Made by a program: the position numbers and the translations under genes. The notes below the pieces were generated by a model. It was not told the DNA's origin. It made no database searches and saw only the letters and a program-made list of their open reading frames with translations. A DNA stretch of 64,000 nucleotides from Neorhizobium tomejilense (GTDB taxonomy: Bacteria > Pseudomonadota > Alphaproteobacteria > Rhizobiales > Rhizobiaceae): assembly GCA_002968845.1 (NCBI GenBank), contig PVBG01000007.1, positions 1-64,000 of the forward strand, read 5' to 3'. Each line of letters starts with the position of its first letter. Position 1 is the first letter of the stretch. This document shows positions 8,749 through 24,086 of this stretch, piece by piece.

Positions 8749-10425
8749 TCAGGCGGCCGTCGCCCGCTCAGCCACCGCGCGATGCACTGCCGTCTGAAGT
8801 TGCTCTTGAGTGAACGGCTTCATCATCCTCGGGAGATCTGAAAGCCCGTGATCTTCGTGCAGTTCAACATATCCGGAGGCGAGGATCACCGGCAAGCCCG
8901 GATAAGAGGCGAGGATCCGCCGTGCCAGTTCAGCGCCGGTCATGCCCGGCATGGCGTGGTCCGTGATGACAAGGTCGAACTTCTGGTCGGAGCCGAGGAT
9001 CTCGAGTGCGGCGGCGGCCGAGGATGCCTCCGTGGCGACATGGCCAAGGTCTTCCAGCATTGCCGACGTTCCCATGCTGACGAGCGAATCGTCGTCGACC
9101 ACAAGCACCGTCAGTGCATGCGGCACATTGGGAGCAGCGTCTGGCGATGTAGCCTCCGATGACGACGCCGCCACCGCAATATTTTCGGCGACCGGCAACC
9201 ACAAAGACACCGTCGTCCCCTCTCCCTTGACGCTCGACAGGTCAAGGATGCCACCCGATTGAGCCGCCAGGCCGTGCACCATGGAAAGGCCGAGACCCGT
9301 CCCCTTTCCAGGCCCTTTCGTCGTGAAAAAGGGCTCGGCCGCGCGGGTAACCGTCGCTTCGTCCATGCCTTCGCCGGTATCGGACACCGAAATCCGCACG
9401 TATCGACCGGCGGCCAGGCGGCCGTGCCTCGAGACATCTTTCTGCTCTGCGGACACCATGATCGTACCGCCCCCGATCATCGCGTCGCGCGCGTTCACGA
9501 ACAGATTGAGGAGGGCAAGTTCGAGCTGGTTGCTATCGACCAACAACTGCGGAAGCCGTGGCGGAATATCTTTTCTGATATCGACCCCAGGCCCCAGCGC
9601 CTTGCTCAGCAGGTCCTGGATGTTTTCGAAGAGTTCGGCGAAATCGACCGCGTGCGGCTTCAATTCCTGGCGGCGCGCGAAGGCCAGCAGCCGTTGGGTC
9701 AAAGCCGCGCCGCGCTCGGCCGCCTGTATCGCATTGGCGATCAGCCGCTCGCTCTTCTCGTCGATTGGAAGCCGCTTCTTCAGGAGGTTCAAGCTACCCA
9801 GAACCGCCATCAGCAGGTTGTTGAAATCGTGGGCGACGCCGCCGGTCAATTGGCCGATCGTGTCCAGCTTTTGCGCCTCGAACAATTGCGCAAGCGCTTC
9901 TTCGCGCTCGCGCGTCCTCTGGTCGATCCGTTCCTCAAGGTCTTCATTGAGCTGACGGAGCTGGTTCGAGGACGCTTCGAGTTCGGCGGTGCGTTCCCGA
10001 ACCCTGTCCTCGAGGTCGGCATTCAACCGCTCCAGTTCCCTCGTCTTCCGGTACAGGTCGGCGAATACCCGGACCTTGGCCCGCAGAACTTCCGGAACGA
10101 TGGGTACCGAGACATAGTCGACGGCACCCGCCGCATAACCCCGCAGCCGGTCCGGTTCCGCCATCATGACGGCCGACACAAAAATGATCGCCGTATGCTG
10201 GTATCGGGGGTGCTCCCTGATCATGCTGACGAGCTCGAAGCCGTCCTGCTCCGGCATGCAGACATCCACGAGAATGACCGCGATATCGTTGCGCAGGAGA
10301 TGCTCCAGGGCTTCCCTGCCCGACTGGGCCTTGATCAGGTTTTCGCCAAGCTCCTGCAGCACGACTTCATAGCTCAGGAGCTTTGCCGGCTGATCATCCA
10401 CGAGAAGGATATTGACGGGGTTCAT
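8749..10425 (-). CDS. Soluble hybrid sensor kinase, REC-coiled coil-HisKA-HATPase-REC
   Basis: About 558 aa, no membrane segments. Order: receiver 1 (ILLVDDQ, phosphoacceptor in LVDVCMPE), a coiled coil with repeated ERT heptads, HisKA (GGVAHDFNNLL, phosphorylatable His), HATPase (GLGLSMVHGL) and receiver 2 (VLVVDDD, ITDHAMPG). In receiver 1 the usual Lys of the KP motif is replaced (YVSVPIVPE), so its phosphorylation response may be altered; receiver 2 keeps MKPF. The start at MNPVNILLVDD has an AGGGA seven bases upstream; an ATG two codons earlier is too close to it. Lies 10 bp after the poly-HAMP kinase gene and is probably co-transcribed and functionally linked with it. Confidence 0.88.
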   Translation of the reverse strand: MNPVNILLVDDQPAKLLSYEVVLQELGENLIKAQSGREALEHLLRNDIAVILVDVCMPEQDGFELVSMIREHPRYQHTAIIFVSAVMMAEPDRLRGYAAGAVDYVSVPIVPEVLRAKVRVFADLYRKTRELERLNADLEDRVRERTAELEASSNQLRQLNEDLEERIDQRTREREEALAQLFEAQKLDTIGQLTGGVAHDFNNLLMAVLGSLNLLKKRLPIDEKSERLIANAIQAAERGAALTQRLLAFARRQELKPHAVDFAELFENIQDLLSKALGPGVDIRKDIPPRLPQLLVDSNQLELALLNLFVNARDAMIGGGTIMVSAEQKDVSRHGRLAAGRYVRISVSDTGEGMDEATVTRAAEPFFTTKGPGKGTGLGLSMVHGLAAQSGGILDLSSVKGEGTTVSLWLPVAENIAVAASSSEATSPDAAPNVPHALTVLVVDDDSLVSMGTSAMLEDLGHVATEASSAAAALEILGSDQKFDLVITDHAMPGMTGAELARRILASYPGLPVILASGYVELHEDHGLSDLPRMMKPFTQEQLQTAVHRAVAERATAA

Positions 10426-10435
10426 GGCCATATCC

Positions 10436-16735
<6,300 letters not shown>

Positions 16736-16923
16736 CGAAGCCCCCTGCCTTAGAGTGCCATTTAATCTAGCGCAGGATTTCAAAAAGACTACAGGCCGGG
16801 CGCGCTCCGCCTCCCGCGTCAAACGAGCAGATTTCGCTCTGCAAAGGGACGCCAAATTACAGCAAGTGAAGGCCCGCAAAAATACGGTCTGGCCAATCCA
16901 TCCGGCGCCCGCGCGACGACACA

Positions 16924-16957
16924 ATTTGTCAAATACTGCTGTTATACAATTGACAAT
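16924..16957. promoter_or_regulatory. Candidate paired operator upstream of the acid-sugar kinase gene
   Basis: Two small palindromes, ATTTG-T-CAAAT at 16924-16934 and ATTG-A-CAAT at 16949-16957, with centres 24 bp apart. They share the core TTG(A/T)CAA. The second also supplies a TTGACA -35-like hexamer for the plus-strand gene at 16994. The same core occurs at 22115 and 22237 in front of the divergent sialidase-like and binding-protein genes, suggesting binding by the GntR regulator encoded at 18038. Inference from pattern only. Confidence 0.45.
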
Positions 16958-16993
16958 ATGAGCAAATTTCGCTCAAAAAGATAACAACAGATT

Positions 16994-18034
16994 ATGTGGT
17001 CCATTATGCTGGTTATTCTTGCCGACGACCTGACTGGCGCGCTTGATTGCGCGGCGCCGTTTGCCGGCAGGGGTTTGCATACTGAAATCGCGTTGAGCAT
17101 CGAGGCTATCGGAGCGGCCTTGCAACTGAGGCCCGCGGTTCTTTCAGTCAACCTCGGATCTCGGGAAGTCGAGTCGGAGGCTGCGCGGCAGGCAACTGCG
17201 GCGGCCCTGTCGTGCCTGCCGTCGGACATCGTCCTGTTCAAGAAGATCGATTCCCGCCTCAAGGGCAATATCGCCGCCGAGCTCGACGCGACGCCTTTTC
17301 ATCTGGCGCTGGTCGCGCCTGCGATACCTGACTTCGGACGGAATGTCCGAACGGGACATGTCGAAGGTTTCGGCCTGGACAAGCCGTTGAAGGTCGCCGA
17401 CGCGCTTGGCGTTCATGCCGGACGCGCCATCATTCCCGATACGCTTTCACAGGAAGACATGTCTGCGGCTCTGGCAATTGGCCGCGAGGCCGGGGCAGAT
17501 CTTCTTGTCGGCGCCAGGGGTCTCGCCGAGGCGCTGGCCTGTCACATGACCGGCCGTCAGGTCGCCGAACCGGCTCTCCCTGAACCCGGCCCTGCCCTTT
17601 TCGTCATCGGCTCGAGAGATCCGATCACGCTGGCGCAAGTCGAGGAATTGCGGCGGGCGGTCGTGCCTGACTATATTGCCGCGCCGAACGGGCACCCGGA
17701 GAGGATCGCACGGCCGCAGCATTCCGTGACGCTGGTTCAGGCCACGCCGGATGGAAAGGACGATCCGCCGCTTCTGGTATCGGACCGGTTGGCGGCAAGC
17801 ATAGTCCCGGACATGACGGCACCGGTCGCCACTCTGCTTCTGTCGGGCGGCGCGACTGCCGAGGCTGTCCTGAAGGCAATGAATGTTTCGCGATTCCAGC
17901 TTCTCGGCGAATGTCTGCCAGGCCTTGGCTTGGCTTATATCGATGGCCAATGCATCATCGCCAAATCCGGCGGATTCGGCACGCCGGGCACATTGTGCGA
18001 GATAGCAAGAATAACCATGGACGAGAAGGGTTGA
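16994..18034 (+). CDS. Four-carbon acid sugar kinase family protein (DUF1537)
   Basis: 346 aa, similar to OtnK/DtnK/DenK kinases that phosphorylate D-threonate, D-erythronate or related acid sugars with ATP. The N-terminal substrate domain begins VILADDLTGALDCAAPF and has FKKIDSRLKGN; the C-terminal nucleotide domain has LSGGATAEAVL and KSGGFGTPGTL, all characteristic. It is shorter than many members (about 400-430 aa). A second ATG at 17006 (MLVILADDL) is an equally plausible start. A PdxA2-like dehydrogenase nearby supplies the next step known for this family (oxidation of the 4-phospho-acid). The GntR gene follows after 3 bp, so the kinase and regulator form an operon. Confidence 0.88.
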   Translation: MWSIMLVILADDLTGALDCAAPFAGRGLHTEIALSIEAIGAALQLRPAVLSVNLGSREVESEAARQATAAALSCLPSDIVLFKKIDSRLKGNIAAELDATPFHLALVAPAIPDFGRNVRTGHVEGFGLDKPLKVADALGVHAGRAIIPDTLSQEDMSAALAIGREAGADLLVGARGLAEALACHMTGRQVAEPALPEPGPALFVIGSRDPITLAQVEELRRAVVPDYIAAPNGHPERIARPQHSVTLVQATPDGKDDPPLLVSDRLAASIVPDMTAPVATLLLSGGATAEAVLKAMNVSRFQLLGECLPGLGLAYIDGQCIIAKSGGFGTPGTLCEIARITMDEKG

Positions 18035-18037
18035 ACG

Positions 18038-18742
18038 ATGGGGCTTGAGAGCGGCACTGCCCGCAAGGGCCTTCCTGATATCGTCTTTGAGCGGATGTTG
18101 CGCGCGATCAAGTCGGGGGCATACAGGCCGGACGAGCGGTTGCCGACCGAACATGAGCTAGCCAACGAATTCGAAGTGTCGCGGCCGATCATCCGGGAAG
18201 CGCTGAGACGGTTGCGCGAGCAGGGACTGATCTATTCGAGACGCGGTGCCGGCAGCTTCGTGCGTGCGCTCGGCCTGCGTGAACCGCTCGGATTCGGCCA
18301 GCTGGAAAATGTCGCCGATCTCCTCAACTGTTACGAGTTTCGCATGACGCTTGAACCTGCAGCAGCGGCGGCGGCGGCAGTGCGTCACGACAAGGAGAGC
18401 CTGGCGGCCATAACGCGGGCCCTGGAATTGCTGCGCGATGCCACGAACCGCCAGGCCCATCGCGAAGACGCCGACTACCAATTCCATCTGGCTATCGCGC
18501 GGGCGGCTCAGAACAGCTACTTCTCGACGGCGATGGAGGCCCTGAAGGATCACATTGCCGTGGGGATGAAATTCCACGGAGCCTCCGTGAAAAGAGAGGC
18601 AACCGGGCTGGCGAAGGTGTTCGGCGAGCACGAGGCGATTGCCGATGCAATCACACGCGGAGACCAGGAATCGGCGCGGCAGTTGATGCTGGACCACTTG
18701 AAGGGCTCACGCGCGCGGCTGTTCCAATCGTCGCACCAATGA
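18038..18742 (+). CDS. GntR family transcriptional regulator (FadR/FCD subfamily)
   Basis: 234 aa. The N-terminal winged helix-turn-helix covers about residues 12-75 (LPTEHELANEFEVSRPIIRE, then LREQGLIYSRRGAGSFV). The C-terminal all-helical FCD domain has the metal/ligand-type residues D and H in DADYQFHLAIARAA and H in VFGEHEAIADAI. FCD regulators usually repress catabolic operons until a sugar acid or carboxylate binds. Directly downstream of the acid-sugar kinase and opposite the Fe-ADH/PdxA2 operon, it probably controls both; shared TTG(A/T)CAA motifs support this but do not prove it. Confidence 0.92.
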   Translation: MGLESGTARKGLPDIVFERMLRAIKSGAYRPDERLPTEHELANEFEVSRPIIREALRRLREQGLIYSRRGAGSFVRALGLREPLGFGQLENVADLLNCYEFRMTLEPAAAAAAAVRHDKESLAAITRALELLRDATNRQAHREDADYQFHLAIARAAQNSYFSTAMEALKDHIAVGMKFHGASVKREATGLAKVFGEHEAIADAITRGDQESARQLMLDHLKGSRARLFQSSHQ

Positions 18743-18770
18743 AACCCGAATGCGTCATCCGGAAATAACG

Positions 18771-18798
18771 GCCATCCGGCAGCGTACCGCCGGATGGC
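18771..18798. terminator. Probable bidirectional terminator hairpin
   Basis: Perfect 10-bp stem GCCATCCGGC (18771-18780) and GCCGGATGGC (18789-18798) with an 8-base loop, located in the 63-bp gap between the convergent GntR and Fe-ADH genes. No strong U-tract on either side, so efficiency is uncertain. Confidence 0.65.
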
Positions 18799-18805
18799 TA
18801 TCACT

Positions 18806-19924
18806 TCAAAATGCCGCCTCGTAGATTCCCAGCACATCGTCGATACTCATTTCGGCCGGGTTGTTATCCATCAGCCGACGGATCGCATGCGCCTCAGAAG
18901 CGTAGAGGGAAAGCTCGTCCTGCCTGGCGCCGTGAGCCGCCAGCGACATCTGGATGCCAAGCGCTCCGCAGAAGTCGCATGCCGACGATCGCAATTCGTC
19001 CGAGGAGAGATTGTCACCGAGACCGAGTGCTGCGGCCACTTCCGCGGTCTTCGCGGCGGCGACAGACTGGTTGAAAGCCAGTACATGCGGGAAAACGATG
19101 GCATTCGCCAGACCGTGCGGCAGGTTGAGCCGCGTCCCCAGTGGATAGGCGATCGCATGGCCGGCCGCCGTATTGACCGGTCCAAGGCAAATCCCACCGT
19201 AATAGGAAGCGAGCATCAACCCTTCGCGCGCCTCCGTATCCTGCCCGTCCTTCACCGCCCGCGCCAGATACCGGCCGACCAGCCCGAACCCCATGCGGGC
19301 AAAGCCGTCGATCATCGGATGGGCGCGGCGGTTGGTGAAGGCTTCGACGCAATGCGCCATGGCATCGACACCCGTCGCGGCGGTCACGGCCGGAGGCACC
19401 GAATAGGTCAGTTCAGGATCGAGCACCGCGAAATCCGCGATCATGTGCGGGCTCTCCACCGCGATCTTGGTCCGCTTGACCGGATCGGTGATGAGCGAGC
19501 GGATGCCGGCCTCCGAGCCGGTACCCGCGGTGGTCGCGACCTGGGCAAGCCGCGTGCGACGGCCGGCGACGCGATTGGGACCGGCAACGTCTTCGAGGCT
19601 CTGCTCGGAATCCCACAGCACCGCGACAAGCTTGGCGACGTCCAACACGGATCCACCGCCAAGCCCGACGATCAGTTGCGGACGAGCCTTGCGGGCAGCC
19701 GCCAGCGCAGCATCCAGCGTCAAGGTGTCCGGCTCGCCCGGAATGGCGTCGAATACCGAAAATCGGCCGGGCAACTGCAGACGGTCGGCGAAACCAGCCG
19801 TGATCGGCGTCGCAATGACCAGGGTCGAGGCGACGTCGCCGGCCCAGACGCCAACCTGGCTGATCGTGCCGGCCCCGACGGCGAGGCGCAGGGGCTGGTG
19901 GAGTGTGATGGGTGCAATGGCCAT
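18806..19924 (-). CDS. Iron-containing alcohol dehydrogenase
   Basis: 372 aa group III (Fe-dependent) dehydrogenase. NAD-binding motif GGGSVLDVAK at residues 89-98 and TTAGTGSEAG further on. Metal ligands fit the D of IADFAVLD and the His residues in GVDAMAHCVEAF, GHAIAYPLG and LPHGLANA. Family members oxidise alcohols or reduce aldehydes and maleylacetate. It is the last gene of a three-gene minus-strand operon after the sialidase-like and PdxA2 genes, 10 bp from pdxA2. In this setting it may reduce or oxidise a triose or aldehyde intermediate; the specific role is inferred. Confidence 0.9.
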   Translation of the reverse strand: MAIAPITLHQPLRLAVGAGTISQVGVWAGDVASTLVIATPITAGFADRLQLPGRFSVFDAIPGEPDTLTLDAALAAARKARPQLIVGLGGGSVLDVAKLVAVLWDSEQSLEDVAGPNRVAGRRTRLAQVATTAGTGSEAGIRSLITDPVKRTKIAVESPHMIADFAVLDPELTYSVPPAVTAATGVDAMAHCVEAFTNRRAHPMIDGFARMGFGLVGRYLARAVKDGQDTEAREGLMLASYYGGICLGPVNTAAGHAIAYPLGTRLNLPHGLANAIVFPHVLAFNQSVAAAKTAEVAAALGLGDNLSSDELRSSACDFCGALGIQMSLAAHGARQDELSLYASEAHAIRRLMDNNPAEMSIDDVLGIYEAAF

Positions 19925-19934
19925 GACGCTTTCC

Positions 19935-20885
19935 TTATCGGACCCCCGCCACGAGCTTGCGCGCGTAGGCGATGGCAGAATTCATATTGCCGTGATTGGC
20001 GATCCCCTTGCCGGCGATATCGAATGCGGTGCCGTGATCGACGGAGGTGCGGTCGATCGGCAGATCGACCGAAACGTTGACGGCCGTGTCGAAGGCGACA
20101 AGCTTGATCGGGATATGGCCCTGATCGTGATACTGCGCGACGACCAGATCGAAGGCGCCCGAATAGGCTCGATGGAAAACCGTATCGGCGGAAATCGGAC
20201 CGTGAACCTCGATGCCTTCGGCGCGGGCGGCCGCCACGGCCGGCGCGATCTGATCGTCGTCCTCCGTGCCGAAGAGGCCATTTTCGCCGCAATGGGGATT
20301 GATGCCGGCCACCGCAATGCGCGGACGTTCATAACCAATGCGCTTCAGATGCGCGTCACCGGCGCGGATCGTCGCCAGAACCCGTTCCGTCGTGGCGCGC
20401 CGGATAGCCTCCTGCAGGGAGACATGCGTGGAGACATGGATCACCTTCAGGCGGTCGGAGGCCAGCAGCATGTATGCCGCTGCCGAACCGGTGAGGCTGC
20501 GCAGCATGCCCGTATGGCCATCGTAGTGATGACCCGCAAGGTTGAGCGCTTCCTTGTTGATCGGCGCGGTGACGATGCAGCCGATCGAGCCGGCCTCGGC
20601 ATCGCGTACGGCGCGCTCGATGAAGCGGAACGCCGCATCGCCGGCGACCGCCGAAAACTGCCCCCAGGGCAGAGGCGCTCCCTCCACCGGAAGATCGACC
20701 ACGTAAGGCGTGAGGTCGAGCGTGACCCCGACCGCGTCGCGGGCCGCCTCCAGCGTCGCAAGATTGCCGTAGACCCGCGTTGCGGAGCGATCGGCGTCCG
20801 ACATCTCGGCCAGCGCCTTGACTGTTACTTCCGGACCGACGCCACAGGGGTCTCCCATGGTTATACCAATGATATTGCTCATCAA
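19935..20885 (-). CDS. pdxA2: PdxA2-like 4-phospho-acid-sugar dehydrogenase
   Basis: 316 aa of the PdxA family. Begins [14 protein letters not shown]; the family's metal-binding His residues fit STHVSL, QYHDQG and SVDHGTAFD. PdxA proper acts in vitamin B6 synthesis, while PdxA2 paralogues oxidise 4-phospho-D-threonate or -erythronate made by DUF1537 kinases, giving dihydroxyacetone phosphate and CO2. The DUF1537-type kinase about 2 kb away makes the catabolic role much more likely. Its ATG overlaps the stop of the sialidase-like gene by 4 bp. A vitamin B6 role cannot be excluded from sequence alone. Confidence 0.87.
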   Translation of the reverse strand: MMSNIIGITMGDPCGVGPEVTVKALAEMSDADRSATRVYGNLATLEAARDAVGVTLDLTPYVVDLPVEGAPLPWGQFSAVAGDAAFRFIERAVRDAEAGSIGCIVTAPINKEALNLAGHHYDGHTGMLRSLTGSAAAYMLLASDRLKVIHVSTHVSLQEAIRRATTERVLATIRAGDAHLKRIGYERPRIAVAGINPHCGENGLFGTEDDDQIAPAVAAARAEGIEVHGPISADTVFHRAYSGAFDLVVAQYHDQGHIPIKLVAFDTAVNVSVDLPIDRTSVDHGTAFDIAGKGIANHGNMNSAIAYARKLVAGVR

Positions 20886-22072
20886 ATTCTCCCGTCAGTC
20901 GCGTCTGCCCAGCCCGAAGCCAGGCTCACGTATTTGATTGCCCGCCTGTGATAGGTATAGGCGATGTGCAGGGTCCCGTCCGGCGCGTCCAGCAGCCACG
21001 GATAGGACATTTCCTTGTTCCGGCCATCGGTGGAATCGTTGGACAGGCAGGTGCCCGGCCCGTCTTCGATCAGAATACGGACTGGGAAGCTTAGCCCGCC
21101 ATCATTCGAAATACAGACACAGACCGGCGCGCGCGGCACGCCCCAGACGGGCACGCAGCCGCCCGTAGGATCGGCATCCGGTCTTTCGTCACTCTCGCCG
21201 AGTTCATCGTAAAGCGAAGCACGGCGATCGCCGGACTGAGCCGCGCTTGTCGGATTGCAGATCATCGCAAGCCGACCGTCCTTCAACCGGATAACCGCAA
21301 TCGAGGAATTGTTGTTCGGCACATCCGTTGCCTCGGGCACCGACCAGGATCGGCCGCCATCGGCGCTTTCGCTCCGGTAGACGAAATCCGCCTGCCTCCG
21401 GCGGAAAAAAGCCGCATGACCGCCTGCCGGCAAGGCGACGGGACTCATATGGACGCAGCCGGTCGATTGCGGCAATTCTTCGAGGCGCCAGGTTTTCCCG
21501 GCATCTGTGGATATCCCGATTGCCGCCGTGTCATGGCTTCCATTCCACTTCTGGCCCGGCCGCTGAACGCAGCGGAAGATCGGCAGAAGCCATGCGCCGT
21601 CATCCCGCACCGTCAGCGGAGCTCGGATAAAACATCCTTTCGGCAGGTCGAGATAAGCGCCCGCCTCCGTAGTCAGCCTTGTCGGGTCGCTTTGATCACG
21701 CCGGATCTCGGCCATGCGGATACGGCATTCGTCCTGGTTACCGGAAGGCTGCGACGTGTGGAAAAGCCAGAGCCGGCCATCGGGCGCGTTAAGCAGAACC
21801 GGGTTCTGCTCGGAATGCGCGTCATCGAAGCTCAGCCTCTGCGGCAGCCCCCAGAGGTCCGAGGACGACATGAGGACGGACGCGAAAATGGATATATCGG
21901 ACTTACCTTCCAGCGAGCCACCGAACCAGGCGCAGATCAACGCGCCGTCAGCCAGGAGATGCAGGAAGCTTGCATGGTTCTGCACCATGGGGGAAGGCAG
22001 GAAGGCTTCGTGCCTGCCGGCGGTCATCCGTACCTTGCCGGTCATTGCTGCCGCTATTTCATCAGGGCTCAT
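20882..22072 (-). CDS. Cytosolic sialidase-like protein (BNR repeats)
   Basis: 396 aa six-bladed propeller candidate of the BNR/sialidase superfamily. Three Asp-box motifs are visible: [16 protein letters not shown] and SNDGGLSF. The N-terminal [19 protein letters not shown] is typical of the BNR_2 subgroup. No signal peptide or membrane anchor is seen, so it should act in the cytoplasm on an imported substrate. First gene of the minus-strand operon with PdxA2 and Fe-ADH. True sialic acid cleavage is uncertain: many BNR_2 proteins in sugar operons have unknown substrates. The DapA/NAL-family aldolase at 27582 makes a keto-acid sugar substrate attractive. Confidence 0.82.
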   Translation of the reverse strand: MSPDEIAAAMTGKVRMTAGRHEAFLPSPMVQNHASFLHLLADGALICAWFGGSLEGKSDISIFASVLMSSSDLWGLPQRLSFDDAHSEQNPVLLNAPDGRLWLFHTSQPSGNQDECRIRMAEIRRDQSDPTRLTTEAGAYLDLPKGCFIRAPLTVRDDGAWLLPIFRCVQRPGQKWNGSHDTAAIGISTDAGKTWRLEELPQSTGCVHMSPVALPAGGHAAFFRRRQADFVYRSESADGGRSWSVPEATDVPNNNSSIAVIRLKDGRLAMICNPTSAAQSGDRRASLYDELGESDERPDADPTGGCVPVWGVPRAPVCVCISNDGGLSFPVRILIEDGPGTCLSNDSTDGRNKEMSYPWLLDAPDGTLHIAYTYHRRAIKYVSLASGWADATDGRI

Positions 22073-22506
22073 AAAGCTCTCCTCTCGGCGCTGAGAATTG
22101 CCAGAAACACAAAGTTGTCAAGTTTTATAATATGCATAAGCCGCAGGTTTCAGGTGCAGGTATAATCATAACAATATGGAAAATAACGGTATTTTTACGA
22201 ATGAATTTTTCTCAAAAAATTACATCGCAAAACAATTTGACAAAGTGCGCAGGACAGAACATGGTTTGGAGGAGAATAGCACAGGAGGAGTAGGCGATCG
22301 CGGTGCAGCGAAATATGTGGCCCTGCCGTCGGGGGAAATTTTCGGTCCAAGACCCGAACGCCCCACGATTGAGCCTCTAAATCGCCATCGGTCTTCCTTC
22401 ACGGGTCGGCTCGCCAATCACCAAATCAGCCGTTCATCCACCGGGCCACGGCAGGTCGATCGGAACGGTGTCTGATCAATTTATATTCACTTGGGAGGTG
22501 AACCAC
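22073..22506. other. Divergent intergenic region, AT-rich, with candidate operators
   Basis: 434 bp between the minus-strand sialidase-like gene and the plus-strand binding-protein gene. The part from 22100 to 22250 is clearly more AT-rich than its surroundings and should hold both promoters. It contains TTGTCAA at 22115-22121 and TTTG-A-CAAA at 22236-22244, matching the core motif before the acid-sugar kinase gene. A strong ribosome site (GGGAGGTG) ends the region. The short open frames here have no coding features I can recognise. Confidence 0.55.
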
Positions 22507-24003
22507 ATGAAGAAGATGCTGATGACCGCGCTGATCCTTGGATCTGCGCTTGCGCCGGCTTACGCGGGGTCCGGTCCTATCAAGATCGTGCTGCCCGAAG
22601 AAGCCGATCTGCTGGAGCCGTGCATGGCGACCCGTTCCAACATCGGTCGTATCATCATGGAGAATGTCAGCGAAACCCTGACCGAGCTCGATGTACGCGG
22701 CAAGAAGGGCGTGATGCCGCGCCTTGCCGAAAAATGGGAGCAGACCCAGGACGGCAGCTGGCGGTTCCATCTCCGCCAGGGCGTCAAGTTCTCCAACGGG
22801 ACGACGTTCGACGCCAAGGACGTGAAGCACAGTTTCGATCGCGTGATGAGCGACAAGAATGCCTGCGAATCTCGCCGCTATTTCGGCGGCATGAAGATCA
22901 GCGCCAATGTCGTCGATCCCAACACGATCGATTTCAAGGCCGACCCGGCCCAGCCGATCCTGCCTTTGCTGATGTCATTGGTGACGATCGTCCCGGAAGA
23001 AACTCCGCTGGCATTCATTCGCGAGCCGATCGGAACCGGCCCCTATGCGCTGAAGAACTGGACGCCGGGTCAGCAGATCGTGCTGGCCGCCCGCAGCGAC
23101 TACTGGGGCGCCAAGCCGCAGGTGACCGAGGCGACCTATCTGTTCCGCTCCGATCCGTCCGTGCGTGCGGCGATGGTGAAGGCTGGTGAGGCGGATCTTT
23201 CTCCGTCGATCTCGCAGCTGGATGCAACCGATCCGAAGACCGACTTCTCCTATCTCGACAGCGAGACGGTCTATCTGCGTCTCGACCACAACATTCAGCC
23301 GCTGAACGACGTGCGCGTTCGCAGGGCGCTCAATCTGGCCATCGATCGTCAGGCATTCATCGGCACGCTGGTGCCGGATGGTGCCGTGCTCGCGACGGCG
23401 CTGGTTCCGCCGACCACGCAAGGCTGGAACCCGAACGTCAAGGTGTTTCCCTATGATCCGGCAGGCGCCAAGAAGCTTCTCGCGGAGGCCAAGGCCGCCG
23501 GCGTGAAGGTCGATACGCCGATCACGCTGATCGCCCGCACGGCAAACTTCCCGAACGTCACCGAAATCATGGAAGCGGTTCAGTCGCAGCTCCAGGAAGT
23601 CGGCTTCAAGGTCGATCTGAAGTTTGTCGAAGTCGCCGAGCACGAGAGCTACTATTCCAAGCCCTTCAAGGAAGGTCGTGGCCCGATCATCGTCGCCGCC
23701 ATGCACGACAACTCCAAGGGGGATCCGTCCTTCACCATGTTCTTCAAATATGCCTCGCAGGGTACGCAGTCGGGCTTTTCCGACCCAAAGGTCGACGACC
23801 TGATCAAGCGCGCCTCGGCGGCAGTCGGCGACGAACGTGCGAAGCTCTGGTCGCAGTTGATCGCCTACCTGCATGACGACGTGGTTGCAGACGGCCTTCT
23901 CTTCCACATGGTCGGCTTCTCGCGCGTTTCACCGCGTATCGACTTCAAACCGACCATCGCTACAAATTCGATGCTGCAATTGTCCGAGATCGGCATCAAA
24001 TAG
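22507..24003 (+). CDS. ABC transporter substrate-binding protein, family 5 (dipeptide/oligosaccharide type)
   Basis: About 498 aa. Sec signal peptide MKKMLMTALILGSALAPAYA; the start is set by GGGAGGTG eight bases before the ATG, while an upstream in-frame ATG at 22468 has no such site. The mature protein has family-5 features such as WRFHLRQGVKFSNGTTFDA and the GTGPYALKNWTPGQ segment. Family 5 proteins bind peptides, nickel, opines or oligosaccharides. The permeases and fused ATPase follow on the same strand. The neighbouring sialidase-like and acid-sugar genes argue for a carbohydrate-like ligand here, but this is inference. Confidence 0.92.
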   Translation: MKKMLMTALILGSALAPAYAGSGPIKIVLPEEADLLEPCMATRSNIGRIIMENVSETLTELDVRGKKGVMPRLAEKWEQTQDGSWRFHLRQGVKFSNGTTFDAKDVKHSFDRVMSDKNACESRRYFGGMKISANVVDPNTIDFKADPAQPILPLLMSLVTIVPEETPLAFIREPIGTGPYALKNWTPGQQIVLAARSDYWGAKPQVTEATYLFRSDPSVRAAMVKAGEADLSPSISQLDATDPKTDFSYLDSETVYLRLDHNIQPLNDVRVRRALNLAIDRQAFIGTLVPDGAVLATALVPPTTQGWNPNVKVFPYDPAGAKKLLAEAKAAGVKVDTPITLIARTANFPNVTEIMEAVQSQLQEVGFKVDLKFVEVAEHESYYSKPFKEGRGPIIVAAMHDNSKGDPSFTMFFKYASQGTQSGFSDPKVDDLIKRASAAVGDERAKLWSQLIAYLHDDVVADGLLFHMVGFSRVSPRIDFKPTIATNSMLQLSEIGIK

Positions 24004-24044
24004 TCAGCGGAAACCGGCTACCGGATTTCCAATCACGACCCAAA

Positions 24045-24068
24045 GGCGGCGGGTACCCATCCGCCGCC
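24045..24068 (+). other. Intercistronic stem-loop after the binding-protein gene
   Basis: GGCGGCGG (24045-24052) pairs with CCGCCGCC (24061-24068) around an 8-base loop, extendable by a T-A and a wobble pair. It lies between the binding-protein gene and the first permease. A weaker hairpin (GGAAACCGG with CCGGATTTCC) precedes it at about 24009-24030. Confidence 0.7.
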
Positions 24069-24086
24069 ATAATAGTCGAGGGCGAC

